From: an uncultured Aquimarina sp.
GTDB taxonomy: Bacteria > Bacteroidota > Bacteroidia > Flavobacteriales > Flavobacteriaceae
Direction: 5' to 3'
NCBI GenBank assembly: GCA_947498775.1
Contig: CANMLL010000003.1
Location: 186,001-250,000 of the forward strand
Length of the DNA stretch: 64,000 nt
The notes below the pieces were generated by a model. The model searched no databases. It saw nothing but the letters and a program-made list of their open reading frames with translations, and was not told the DNA's origin. The position numbers were made by a program, and so were the translations under genes. This document shows, piece by piece, positions 1 to 9,718 of the stretch. Numbering within the stretch: position 1 is the stretch's first letter; every line of letters begins with the position of its first letter.

Positions 1-79
1 CGGTTGTTTATTACTTCAATTCCTAATGAAGGAACCCGAATAACCTTGAATTATAATCTAAACGAGAATTAAGGTTTAT

Positions 80-952
80 CTACACCTTATTAGGCTTTTT
101 TTTTATCACTTCGTTGCGATAATAATCGATGATCCCATCAATGGGTCTTCTTACAATGTTTCCTACGGTTAGGTGATACGGCCAAACAGCCGCTCTAATA
201 ATATCTTCACTAAAATGTGCTATTGATCCAATAAAATGAATCGGTACATTCTGCGCCTCGGGAAAGCACAATACTCTATTCTCAACAAATTCCTGAATAC
301 CTTCGGTGACTATTTTGTAGAAATACCCATTACGCTCACTGGTAAAAATAAATTCTGCGAAGGAAGCTAAATATGTATTAGGGTTATCCTTTTTGTAAAG
401 ATTTTCTTTGATCGCATCTGAAGAAAGGTCAAAACGTTTCTCAAAGTCTGAAGCAACCTCTGGAGGCATTCTTTTGTAGTAATAGTCTCGTATTAATCTC
501 TTTCCGAAGTGATTCCCACTGGCTTCATCCATAAGAATGTATCCCAAAGAATCTACGGACATATGGATATTATCTCCATCATAATAGCAACTATTAGAAC
601 CCGTACCCAAAATACAAACAATACCCGGTTCTGTTGTAGCTGCATAAACAGCAGCTACCATATCCTCTTTAACTATAACTTTTGTTGCATTTATAAAGAA
701 ACTTTCTAACACCTTTTTAAGCATAGCCGCAGGTTTTTTAGTACCGCATCCAGCTCCATAAAAATGAACTTCATCAACCTTAGCAAAGTAAGAACTTAGT
801 TCGGGATTCTTTTGAATCCTTTCTTCCAATAGAGATTTTTCAAATACAGCAGGGTTCAAGCCTTCTGTACGAGTTTTAAAAACGATTTCTCCAGAATTAT
901 CTAGAAGTATCCAATCGCATTTGGTAGAACCACCGTCGGTTAATAAAATCAT
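80..952 (-). CDS. BadF/BadG-type sugar kinase (N-acetylglucosamine kinase-like)
   Basis: This 290-residue protein has the ASKHA ATPase layout of BadF/BadG/BcrA/BcrD-type N-acetylglucosamine kinases. The phosphate-1 loop TDGGSTKCDW lies at residues 5-14, and the phosphate-2 loop GTGSNS at 116-121 is followed by a Gly/Asp-rich segment. It has no signal peptide, so it should be cytoplasmic and phosphorylate an amino sugar or hexose with ATP. It is the last gene of a minus-strand run after pfkA and gap, 137 bases from gap, and that gap holds a hairpin repeat. The glycolytic neighbours fit a role in feeding sugar phosphates into central metabolism. The exact substrate is not visible from sequence; the family also contains glucosamine kinases and activator ATPases. 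Confidence 0.75.
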   Translation of the reverse strand: MILLTDGGSTKCDWILLDNSGEIVFKTRTEGLNPAVFEKSLLEERIQKNPELSSYFAKVDEVHFYGAGCGTKKPAAMLKKVLESFFINATKVIVKEDMVAAVYAATTEPGIVCILGTGSNSCYYDGDNIHMSVDSLGYILMDEASGNHFGKRLIRDYYYKRMPPEVASDFEKRFDLSSDAIKENLYKKDNPNTYLASFAEFIFTSERNGYFYKIVTEGIQEFVENRVLCFPEAQNVPIHFIGSIAHFSEDIIRAAVWPYHLTVGNIVRRPIDGIIDYYRNEVIKKKPNKV

Positions 953-1002
953 TTGAAAATTTGTTTGTTGTTAGCAAAGAGAAAACTAAAACTCCAGTCT
1001 GT

Positions 1003-1066
1003 CTTCTCAAGCGAAGTGGAGAAGTATTATAATTTTACTTGTAATACATTTCGACTCCGCTCAATG
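1003..1066. repeat. Hairpin and dispersed flavobacterial-type short repeat
   Basis: The arms CTTCTC (1003-1008) and GAGAAG (1019-1024) form a short hairpin. A second motif with weak dyad ends, CATTTCGACTCCGCTCAATG, lies at 1047-1066. Short sequences resembling TTCGACTCCGCTCAATG occur in many copies in Flavobacteriaceae genomes, from general familiarity and not from a search. The pair sits between gap and the sugar kinase and could stabilise or trim the transcript. Confidence 0.4.
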
Positions 1067-1089
1067 TAACAGTATGGGTTCCTACTTAA

Positions 1090-2109
<1,020 letters not shown>

Positions 2110-2139
2110 TTAATTTAAAATGTGGTTATATAAGTAAAA

Positions 2140-3126
2140 CTAGACCGAAGTAATATCGGCTACTTTTATTAATCCATCGTGTTTATGCAGTCTTTTATCC
2201 AATGCTTTTTTAAGTGGAACAATAGTCACCTTCTTATGAACGATGCCAATCATTACTTCACTTTTACCTTCTAATAAAGCTTCTACAGCCCCTACTCCAA
2301 GTTTACTAGCCAGCACTCTATCGTAGCAGCTTGGGCCTCCTCCTCTTTGGATATGCCCTAATACCGATACTCTTACCTCATAGTCATCCAAATGCTCTTC
2401 AACATACTCACCAAGTTCAAAAATATTTTTACCCGACTTATCTCCTTCTGCCACTACAATAATGCTTGAGGTTTTACCGGTTTTCTTACTTTTTCTTAAA
2501 GATTCAATCAGTCGATCAACACCCATATCCTCTTCTGGAATCAAAATCTCTTCGGCTCCTGCTCCTATACCGGCATTTAACGCGATATCTCCTGCATCAC
2601 GGCCCATTACCTCAATAAGAAACAAACGATTATGAGAGCTCGCCGTATCACGAATCTTGTCTATCGCTTCTACAACCGTATTAAGTGCCGTATCATAACC
2701 TATTGTATAATCAGTACCGTTAATATCATTATCTATGGTACCTGGAATTCCTACCACAGGAAAACTAAACTCTTCAGATAATTTTAATGCACCGGTAAAA
2801 CTTCCATCTCCACCTATTACTACAAGGGCATCGATTTTATTTTCAATAAGATTTGCATAGGCTTTTTGTCTTCCTTCTACGGTCCTAAATTCTTTTGACC
2901 TAGCCGATTTAAGAAATGTCCCTCCTTTATTGATTATGTTTCTAACGGAGCGAGCATTTAATTCTTCCATCTCGTTATTGATCAGACCTTCATACCCTTT
3001 ATAAATACCAAAACATTTTACATTATAATAGCTACATGATCGCACCACGGCACGGATTGCAGCATTCATTCCAGGAGCATCACCTCCCGAAGTTAAAACA
3101 GCTATATTTTCAACTTTCTTTGTCAT
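2140..3126 (-). CDS. pfkA: ATP-dependent 6-phosphofructokinase
   Basis: This 328-residue PfkA catalyses the committed step of glycolysis. Visible motifs are GGDAPGMNAAIR near the N-terminus (ATP site), GGDGSFTGALKL (ATP/Mg binding) and GTIDNDINGTDYTIGYDTA, which carries the catalytic Asp. The length matches the bacterial ATP-type enzyme. An ATG three codons upstream, at 3135, is possible, but MTKKVENIAVLTSGGDAPG aligns with the usual family start. It is the first gene of pfkA-gap-kinase. Its upstream region (3127-3376) has a LacI-like operator core, a 14-bp palindrome and a terminator for the preceding operon, which suggests sugar-responsive control separate from the mal operon. Confidence 0.96.
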   Translation of the reverse strand: MTKKVENIAVLTSGGDAPGMNAAIRAVVRSCSYYNVKCFGIYKGYEGLINNEMEELNARSVRNIINKGGTFLKSARSKEFRTVEGRQKAYANLIENKIDALVVIGGDGSFTGALKLSEEFSFPVVGIPGTIDNDINGTDYTIGYDTALNTVVEAIDKIRDTASSHNRLFLIEVMGRDAGDIALNAGIGAGAEEILIPEEDMGVDRLIESLRKSKKTGKTSSIIVVAEGDKSGKNIFELGEYVEEHLDDYEVRVSVLGHIQRGGGPSCYDRVLASKLGVGAVEALLEGKSEVMIGIVHKKVTIVPLKKALDKRLHKHDGLIKVADITSV

Positions 3127-3132
3127 TGAAGC

Positions 3133-3140
3133 CAAATCTA
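3133..3140 (-). promoter_or_regulatory. Candidate -7 box TAGATTTG for pfkA
   Basis: On the minus strand TAGATTTG matches the Bacteroidota TAnnTTTG box. It ends only 6 bases before the pfkA ATG, so a transcript from it would be nearly leaderless, whereas other boxes in this window end 19-39 bases from the start codon. No -33 TTG is visible at the right distance. Confidence 0.3.
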
Positions 3141-3179
3141 TTGTTAAAGACCATAATAACCTAATTTGCTAAAAAACTA

Positions 3180-3190
3180 AAACGTTTTCG
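3180..3190. promoter_or_regulatory. LacI-type operator core upstream of pfkA
   Basis: AAACGTTTTCG contains the CpG-centred palindrome AAACGTTT, typical of LacI/GalR-family sites. The same 11 bases occur at 12610-12620 upstream of susC. It lies about 55-65 bases upstream of the pfkA start codon. Confidence 0.5.
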
Positions 3191-3200
3191 GTTGATAAAT

Positions 3201-3214
3201 TCAGTAATTACTGA
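3201..3214. promoter_or_regulatory. 14-bp perfect palindrome upstream of pfkA
   Basis: TCAGTAATTACTGA is a perfect palindrome, placed 10 bases beyond the LacI-type core as seen from pfkA. It looks like a binding site for a second dimeric regulator. I cannot name the protein. Confidence 0.35.
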
Positions 3215-3323
3215 CAAAAAAGCGATTATTTTAACACATTTTCATAGATTACGTTAAGATTAAAGTAATATTTTAAAATTGTAATCTCGTAAGTTTATTA
3301 CTCCCAAAAATTGTTTAAAAAAC

Positions 3324-3353
3324 AAAAACGACCTGCAAATTCAGGTCGTTTTT
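3324..3353 (-). terminator. Intrinsic terminator of the minus-strand maltose operon
   Basis: A 12-bp stem, AAAAACGACCTG (3324-3335) with CAGGTCGTTTTT (3342-3353), has a 6-base loop and a U-tract on the minus strand. It lies 24 bases after the stop of the lipoprotein amylase and separates the mal operon from pfkA. Confidence 0.85.
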
Positions 3354-3376
3354 CAAATTAACATCCATATTTTTGG

Positions 3377-4756
3377 TTATTCCTGAATCAGAATTAAATA
3401 TTGCCAAGCTTCAAGACCAAGAGCTTGATCCGTTTTTAGTTCTACTCCTTCTTGAGAAAGATAATCCTTGAATTTACCTTTATATTCTATATCAAACTTT
3501 ACGGGTTCTTTTGTCATGTTTGCAATAAACAGCACTTTGTTTCCTTCTTTTTCTCTTTTGAAAGCTAACACCTTGTTGTCTTCTGATGTTTTAATACGTG
3601 TATATGAAGCTGCATTTTTACCGCCATGCAATGCTAGGTTATTGTTTTTGAGTTCTCCTAACTTTTCATATAAAGGAAAGAATTTCCCTTTCTTTTTGAT
3701 AATAGTATCCTTTTCAAAGAATAGTAATCGCTTATCCATATCATATTCCTGACCCGAATATATTAATGGCATCCCTGGGGTTAAGTAAGAGAGCGCTGCA
3801 AACATTGCCGCGGCATTTCCCATTCTTTCCTGTACGGTTCCGTTCCATGAATTTTCATCGTGATTAGAGGTAAAGTTCATCAAAATATCATCTTTGGCAT
3901 ACATCGTATCGATCTGGGTCATTCTTTTATCCCATTCTTTTACATTGGCTTTGCCCTGAGCGATATCATTCATTTTGTGATGGGTATCCCATCCATATCC
4001 CATATCAAAGGCATTTACCATAAGTTCTGGCTCCCAACCTTCGGCCAGCATAAATACTGGTTTAGTTTTTTTAATCTCTGCCACAGTCTTATCCCAAAAA
4101 TCTACCGGAACCATTCCAGCTACGTCGCAACGAAACCCATCAACTCCTTCTTCTTTGATCCAATAGATCATATCTTTTCTCATTTGTTCACGCATCTCCT
4201 GATTATCGTAGTTAAGATCCGCAACATCAGTCCAATCGGTTCCAACAGTATGTGTAATGTTTCCATCCTTACCTTTTGTATAATATTCGGGGTGCTCTTT
4301 TAACCAAACATGATCCCAACCGGTATGATTGGCTACCCAATCCAAAATCACATAAATACCATTATCATGAGCCGTTTTTACTAATTCTCTAAAATCTTCG
4401 ATAGTACCAAACTCTGGATTTACTTTGGTGTAATCTGAAATAGCATAATAACTTCCTAAAGATCCTTTACTTTTGGTTGTAGATATTGGATAAATGGGCA
4501 TTGTCCAAAGGATTTTAACTCCTAATTTTTTAAGCTCAGGAATATCCTTTGTAAAAGCATCAAAAGAACCTTCTTCAGAGTATTGACGAATATTAGCTTC
4601 ATAAATTACCGCATTCTCCATCATCGAATCACTTACTGGAGCAAGAGTTTCTTTTCTCTCTTCTTGAGTAACCTCGGTCGCACTTTCTTCTTTTTTGGTC
4701 TTTCCACAGGAAATTAACATTCCGGCAGCAATAAGACTAACTATTATTTTTTTCAT
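3377..4756 (-). CDS. Lipoprotein alpha-amylase (GH13)
   Basis: This 459-residue GH13 glycoside hydrolase is predicted to cut alpha-1,4-glucans at the periplasm or cell surface. A lipoprotein signal peptide ends at LISC with Cys17. The catalytic barrel shows DWVANHTG near 139-146, the nucleophile Asp211 in FRCDVAG, the acid/base Glu239 in AEGW and the stabiliser Asp300 in SNHDEN. A small C-terminal beta domain follows. It is the last gene of the minus-strand operon, 26 bases after the SusA-like GH13, and is followed by a strong terminator. Lipid anchoring suggests it trims oligosaccharides near the membrane. Substrate size preference cannot be read from the sequence. Confidence 0.9.
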   Translation of the reverse strand: MKKIIVSLIAAGMLISCGKTKKEESATEVTQEERKETLAPVSDSMMENAVIYEANIRQYSEEGSFDAFTKDIPELKKLGVKILWTMPIYPISTTKSKGSLGSYYAISDYTKVNPEFGTIEDFRELVKTAHDNGIYVILDWVANHTGWDHVWLKEHPEYYTKGKDGNITHTVGTDWTDVADLNYDNQEMREQMRKDMIYWIKEEGVDGFRCDVAGMVPVDFWDKTVAEIKKTKPVFMLAEGWEPELMVNAFDMGYGWDTHHKMNDIAQGKANVKEWDKRMTQIDTMYAKDDILMNFTSNHDENSWNGTVQERMGNAAAMFAALSYLTPGMPLIYSGQEYDMDKRLLFFEKDTIIKKKGKFFPLYEKLGELKNNNLALHGGKNAASYTRIKTSEDNKVLAFKREKEGNKVLFIANMTKEPVKFDIEYKGKFKDYLSQEGVELKTDQALGLEAWQYLILIQE

Positions 4757-4782
4757 TGTATGAAATTTCTATAATTATAAGT

Positions 4783-6639
4783 TTATTTTAATTCGAGTAT
4801 CAGTGAAGTCTTTGAGGGTATACTAAAGTCTTCCGTTATATTTATATTAGAATCTGTAATAATATCTGTTCCTGTTTTGAAGTCTTTTATGCCTTCTTTA
4901 AAACGTGCAACATTAATTTTTTGATCTTTGGTATTGTTGTTAATGATTACCATTACGCTTTTATATTCATCATATCTGAAATACACATACACATTATCAA
5001 AGGGTATGAACTGCAATAACTTCCCGGAATGGATTACCGGCGTATTTTTTCTCCAATTCAATACTTTTTTGGTGAACGAATGAAATGCTTCCTGATCATT
5101 AGTTCTGCCTCCTTTTGTTTCTGAAGATAAGAACGCATTTTGGGTATCGCTTTTCCACCCCCCAGGAAAATCTCTTCTGATATCCCCATCTCCTTTTTTA
5201 TCACGATTGCCAAGCATTCCAATTTCATCTCCGTAATACATCTGAGGAATTCCGCGGGTAGTAAATATTAATGTCAAAGCCATTTGATACTTATTGATAT
5301 CCCCTTGATATATTTCGTTGATGCGATTGGTATCGTGATTACCGGGAAAGACTAAAATATTATTGATATCCGGATATAGAAAATCGTTAGTAAAATTATC
5401 GTATGCTTTGATCATTCCTTTATCCCAGGCTCCTTCATCTTCATTAAAAACAACCATCAAGGCATCATGTAATGTAAAATCCATTACCGCTGGCAAATAA
5501 GAATTGTAATTATCGATAGCACCTATCTTACTATCTTTTTGCCAATAGGCCATTTGTGCCTGATCATGCATCCATACTTCACCAACGATATTAAAGTTTG
5601 GATATTCATCCATAATTGCTTTGGTCCATTTGGCAATACCTTCTTTATCATTATACGAATAGGTATCTACTCTAAACCCATCTAAATCTGCATATTCGAT
5701 CCACCAAATTGCATTTTGGGTGATATAATTAAGAAGTAATGGATTACTTTGGTTCATATCTGGCATTGTGGTATCGAACCATCCATCCATGCAACCTTTG
5801 GCATCTACTTTTGAGGCATTGATATCAAACTGTGTAGTCATTCGATAATTACTTCTTCTAAACCCTTCTGGCCATTGATGTATCCAATCTTTGGTAGGGA
5901 GATCTTTGATCATCCAATGTTTAGAACCCCAATGATTGGTAACATAATCCATGATTAACTTAAGGTCTAGTTTATGCATTTCAGAAGCTAATCGTTTATA
6001 GTCTTCATTGGTTCCATATCTAGGGTCGATTTTATAAAAATCACTCTGTGCATAGGTGTGGTATGAATATAGAGGTTCATTATCTTCGAGTAATGGAGTG
6101 CTCCATAATGCAGTAGCTCCAAGATCTTTAAGATAATCCAAATGATCTATTACACCTTGGATATCCCCTCCGTGACGACCACCTGGATTTGATCGATCGG
6201 CTTTTTCTACAGTATCTGGATGGGAATCATTTTTGGGATCACCATTGGCGAATCGATCCGGCATAATCAAATACATTACATCACTGCTATCGAACCCTTT
6301 TCTTTGAGAAGAATTTTCTCTTCTGGCCTTAAATTCATAGGGTTGAGAGAAAATCACCTTCTCTTTTTCGGTAAAATCTATCGAAATGGTTCCTGGTTCT
6401 ATTTCCTTTGTATCAAGTGTAACAAAAACATAATTTGGGTTTTCAGTTTTTGTAATATCACTGATAGTAACTCCTTCAATTTGAATTTCGTACTTAGAAA
6501 TTTCTTTCCCGTAGCATAGCAATTGAAGTTGATTATGGTGCATCCCACTCCACCAAAAAGGAGGTTCTATTTTTTCAATTTGGCCATAAGACAGCCCTAT
6601 GAAAAAGCAAGACAATACTATAATTAGTTTACTTTTCAT
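4783..6639 (-). CDS. SusA-like neopullulanase / cyclomaltodextrinase (GH13)
   Basis: This 618-residue protein has the length and layout of Bacteroides SusA. A cleavable signal peptide (about 1-20, ending SYGQ) precedes a cyclomaltodextrinase-type N-terminal beta domain (about 22-105), the GH13 barrel, and a C-terminal beta domain. Catalytic residues are Asp325 (FRVDTY), Glu354 (GEVW) and Asp436 (GNHDTN). It should act in the periplasm, cutting imported maltodextrins, cyclodextrins or pullulan fragments into maltose-sized products. It sits between the maltose phosphorylase and the lipoprotein amylase in one operon. A hairpin upstream (6679-6712) may lower its expression relative to the phosphorylase. 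Confidence 0.9.
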   Translation of the reverse strand: MKSKLIIVLSCFFIGLSYGQIEKIEPPFWWSGMHHNQLQLLCYGKEISKYEIQIEGVTISDITKTENPNYVFVTLDTKEIEPGTISIDFTEKEKVIFSQPYEFKARRENSSQRKGFDSSDVMYLIMPDRFANGDPKNDSHPDTVEKADRSNPGGRHGGDIQGVIDHLDYLKDLGATALWSTPLLEDNEPLYSYHTYAQSDFYKIDPRYGTNEDYKRLASEMHKLDLKLIMDYVTNHWGSKHWMIKDLPTKDWIHQWPEGFRRSNYRMTTQFDINASKVDAKGCMDGWFDTTMPDMNQSNPLLLNYITQNAIWWIEYADLDGFRVDTYSYNDKEGIAKWTKAIMDEYPNFNIVGEVWMHDQAQMAYWQKDSKIGAIDNYNSYLPAVMDFTLHDALMVVFNEDEGAWDKGMIKAYDNFTNDFLYPDINNILVFPGNHDTNRINEIYQGDINKYQMALTLIFTTRGIPQMYYGDEIGMLGNRDKKGDGDIRRDFPGGWKSDTQNAFLSSETKGGRTNDQEAFHSFTKKVLNWRKNTPVIHSGKLLQFIPFDNVYVYFRYDEYKSVMVIINNNTKDQKINVARFKEGIKDFKTGTDIITDSNINITEDFSIPSKTSLILELK

Positions 6640-6678
6640 CTTTATCTATTTTATTTTTGTGTGATATTGTATAGAAAC

Positions 6679-6712
6679 AAACACCCCAAAAACAAGAGCC
6701 TTCGGGGTGTTT
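6679..6712 (-). terminator. Intra-operon hairpin with U-tract (attenuator-like)
   Basis: A 9-bp stem, AAACACCCC (6679-6687) with GGGGTGTTT (6704-6712), encloses a 16-base loop. On the minus strand it lies between the GH65 gene and the SusA-like gene, followed by a weak U/G stretch. It could be a leaky terminator or an mRNA stabiliser. Confidence 0.55.
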
Positions 6713-6732
6713 TAATTATTCATATAATTTGA

Positions 6733-9039
6733 TTAAATAGTGATTAAACTATCCGGCGAGATCTTAAACTCTTTCCCATCCACATAAATCACTAATTCCT
6801 GATCTCCTTCAAGGTTAAATGAAGTTCCCTCTTGAGAAACATTAACCTTTAGAATTTGATTTCTAAAATTAACATTGAAGGTATATCCTTTCCATTCTTT
6901 TGGAATTTTTGGAGCAAAAGACAATCGGTCATTTTTGATTCTAAGTCCTCCAAACCCTTCAACTATACTCATCCAGGTTCCGGCCATACTTGTAATATGT
7001 AATCCTTCTTCTACCTCTTTGTTATAATCATCCAGATCCAACCTCGAAGTTCTTAAGTAGAAAGTATAGGCTTGATCCATTCTATCCAACGCTGCTGCCT
7101 GAATACTATGTACGCATGGAGACAGCGAAGACTCATGAACAGTAAAAGGTTCATAAAAATCAAAATGACGAGCTAATTCTTCTTTGGTAAACTGATCTTC
7201 AAACATATAGAAACCTTGTAACGTATCTGCCTGCTTGATATATGGTGAACGTAAAATTCGATCCCAACTCCATTTTTGATTAATGGGTCGTTGTGATTGA
7301 TCTAAATCCGCTACGGTAATTAACTCTTTATCAAGAAAGCCATCTTGCTGCAGATATACCTGATGCTTTTCAGAATAAGGAAAGTACATTTTCTCTGCTA
7401 CATCGACCATGGCATTGATTTCTTCCTGCCCTAAGTTGGTTTTTTCTATAATTCTTGAATAGTCATTACCATATTCGGCTTTTACCTTATTGATGTTTTC
7501 TACACAATATTCTATACACCATTTGGCTAGGTAGTTCGTGTACCAGTTATTATTTATGTTGTTTTCATACTCATTAGGTCCGGTAACGCCCAGGATTACA
7601 TACTTTTCTTTATCTGTAGAAAATGTAGCTCTTTGATGCCAGAAACGGGCAACCCCAATCATAACCTCAAGTCCTTTTTCTGGGATATAACTATAATCTC
7701 CTGTATAACGATGATAATTATAGATTGCAAAGGTCATCGCACCATTGCGGTGTATTTCTTCAAAAGTAATCTCCCATTCGTTATGACATTCTTCTCCGTT
7801 CATTGTTACCATTGGATACAATGCAGCACCATTAGTGAAACCTAATTTTTCAGCATTTTCAATGGCTTTTTCGAGATGTTGATAACGATATGTTAAAAGA
7901 TTACGAGCTACTACCTGATCTTTGGTAGCCATATAGAAAGGTATACAATACGCTTCGGTATCCCAATAGGTACTACCTCCGTATTTTTCGCCAGTAAATC
8001 CTTTTGGTCCAATGTTTAGTCTAGGGTCTTTACCAAGATAGGTTTGATTTAATTGAAAAATATTAAAACGAATCCCCTGTTGCGCTTTTACATCACCTTC
8101 GATAGCAATATCAGCCATTTCCCATATCTTTGACCACGCTTGTTTTTGTAGATCTAACAATGCATTAAATCCGGATTCTGAAGCTTGTTTAAGTACTGCA
8201 GTACTTGCAGTTACCAAATCTTCTTTTTTATGATTTAGGGAAACTGTATATCCTCCAAACTTAACTATTGCAGCAGTCTTTCCTTTTGGAACTTCAACCT
8301 CATATGCAAGTTTCGCATAGGTACCATTCGTTTCGACTTTCGGATAAACATCTTTTTTATTTCCATCTACAAAAAGCTGATTTAACATTCCTGTACAGAC
8401 ATGAAACTCGGTTTTCATAGTCTTGGATAAGATATAGGCTGAATTTCCGCTATGCGAAAGATCATATGTATCCCAAAACTTATCATCCCAGTTTGTATCT
8501 TCATTGGTTATACCCGAATCAAGATAAGGAGTAAACACAATATCCACATCTTGATTTAGAGGAGTAACTTCATATTTAATTGCTCCCACTTCGTCAAGAT
8601 CCAAACTAAGAAAGCGAGTTGATGTAACAGAAACTTCGATCCCATTCGTTAAAACAATATTAAAAGAACGTTGATACCAACCCTCTTTCATATTCAGTTC
8701 TCTTCTGAAATTAGTTACTGATTTACTTCTGTATAAATCTAGTTTTTCGCCATTAATTTCTACATTAATACCAATCCAATTAGGAGCATTAAGAACTTTG
8801 GCAAAATATTCTGGATATCCATTTTTCCACCAGCCTACTCTTGTTTTATCTGGGTAATAGACTCCTGCAATATAGCTCCCTTGAAAAGTTGGACCAGAAT
8901 ACCCTTCTTCAAAATTAGCTCGTTGTCCCATTGCTCCATTACCTATACTAAAAAGGCTCTCTGAGGATTTAACTCGTTCAACATCAAACCCTTCTTCAAT
9001 AATCGACCAGTTATCTGGTTTTATATAATCCTGATTCAT
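6733..9039 (-). CDS. Maltose phosphorylase (GH65)
   Basis: This 768-residue GH65 phosphorylase splits maltose with phosphate into glucose and beta-glucose-1-phosphate in the cytoplasm. No signal peptide is present. The motif MNGEECHNEWEITFEEIHRN (about 414-433) and GPNEYENNINNNWYTNY (around 490) match maltose phosphorylases. Glu490 is positioned like the catalytic acid Glu487 of the Lactobacillus brevis enzyme. The next gene upstream, 6 bases away, is beta-phosphoglucomutase, the dedicated partner for its product. GH65 also includes trehalose, kojibiose and nigerose phosphorylases, but the motif and partner favour maltose. The length is normal for the family. Confidence 0.92.
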   Translation of the reverse strand: MNQDYIKPDNWSIIEEGFDVERVKSSESLFSIGNGAMGQRANFEEGYSGPTFQGSYIAGVYYPDKTRVGWWKNGYPEYFAKVLNAPNWIGINVEINGEKLDLYRSKSVTNFRRELNMKEGWYQRSFNIVLTNGIEVSVTSTRFLSLDLDEVGAIKYEVTPLNQDVDIVFTPYLDSGITNEDTNWDDKFWDTYDLSHSGNSAYILSKTMKTEFHVCTGMLNQLFVDGNKKDVYPKVETNGTYAKLAYEVEVPKGKTAAIVKFGGYTVSLNHKKEDLVTASTAVLKQASESGFNALLDLQKQAWSKIWEMADIAIEGDVKAQQGIRFNIFQLNQTYLGKDPRLNIGPKGFTGEKYGGSTYWDTEAYCIPFYMATKDQVVARNLLTYRYQHLEKAIENAEKLGFTNGAALYPMVTMNGEECHNEWEITFEEIHRNGAMTFAIYNYHRYTGDYSYIPEKGLEVMIGVARFWHQRATFSTDKEKYVILGVTGPNEYENNINNNWYTNYLAKWCIEYCVENINKVKAEYGNDYSRIIEKTNLGQEEINAMVDVAEKMYFPYSEKHQVYLQQDGFLDKELITVADLDQSQRPINQKWSWDRILRSPYIKQADTLQGFYMFEDQFTKEELARHFDFYEPFTVHESSLSPCVHSIQAAALDRMDQAYTFYLRTSRLDLDDYNKEVEEGLHITSMAGTWMSIVEGFGGLRIKNDRLSFAPKIPKEWKGYTFNVNFRNQILKVNVSQEGTSFNLEGDQELVIYVDGKEFKISPDSLITI

Positions 9040-9045
9040 CTTCTT

Positions 9046-9708
9046 CTAAACTTTTTTGGCCGAAACCAAATTATTCATAAACTCTTCTTCTATTTCTGTA
9101 AAATCTTTAAAAACATAATCTGCTTCATGTAGTATTTTGGGGTTTCCTATCCCTATACTTATCATGTTGGCTGCATTTGCCGCTTGAATTCCTGCAACAG
9201 CATCTTCAAATACTATACAGTTTTCTGGAGAAACACCTAATTGATGAGCACCTATCAAAAAGACCTCCGGGTCTGGTTTTGCTTTAGAAACATTAGTACC
9301 ATCTACGATGGTATTAAATTTACTAATAAGTTCTACTTTTTCAAGAATCACTCTTGCATTTTTACTTGCAGAACCAAGTGCTATTGCCTGTTCATTTGAA
9401 ATTAAATAATCCAATACCCTAGGCACATCTGGCAAAATCTCTGAAGTATCCATTTTTGAAATGTAATTAAGATACTCTTCATTCTTTTCGTGCATTAATC
9501 TGGTAAATTCTTCTTCTGAAATGGTTTTATTACCCCATTCCAAAATTTTTTCTAAAGAACGTATTCGGCTAACTCCTTTTAATTGTTCATTTTGTTCTTC
9601 AGAAAAAGAAATTTCCAGACTATTAGCTAGATTTTGCCAGGCTAAAAAATGATATTTTGCAGTATCTACAATAACACCATCTAGGTCAAATATAAATCCT
9701 TTCTTCAT
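9046..9708 (-). CDS. pgmB: Beta-phosphoglucomutase (HAD family)
   Basis: This 220-residue HAD-superfamily enzyme converts beta-glucose-1-phosphate to glucose-6-phosphate. The nucleophile Asp8 and acid/base Asp10 lie in FDLDGVIVDT. Motif II is GSASKN, the motif III lysine lies in KAKPDPEVF, and the Mg-binding motif is FEDAVAGIQAA. The alpha-helical cap lies between motifs I and II. It sits between the MFS transporter (10 bases) and the maltose phosphorylase (6 bases), so all three are surely co-transcribed. The pairing with GH65 distinguishes it from other HAD phosphatases of similar sequence. Cytoplasmic. Confidence 0.93.
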   Translation of the reverse strand: MKKGFIFDLDGVIVDTAKYHFLAWQNLANSLEISFSEEQNEQLKGVSRIRSLEKILEWGNKTISEEEFTRLMHEKNEEYLNYISKMDTSEILPDVPRVLDYLISNEQAIALGSASKNARVILEKVELISKFNTIVDGTNVSKAKPDPEVFLIGAHQLGVSPENCIVFEDAVAGIQAANAANMISIGIGNPKILHEADYVFKDFTEIEEEFMNNLVSAKKV

Positions 9709-9718
9709 GTATTATCTA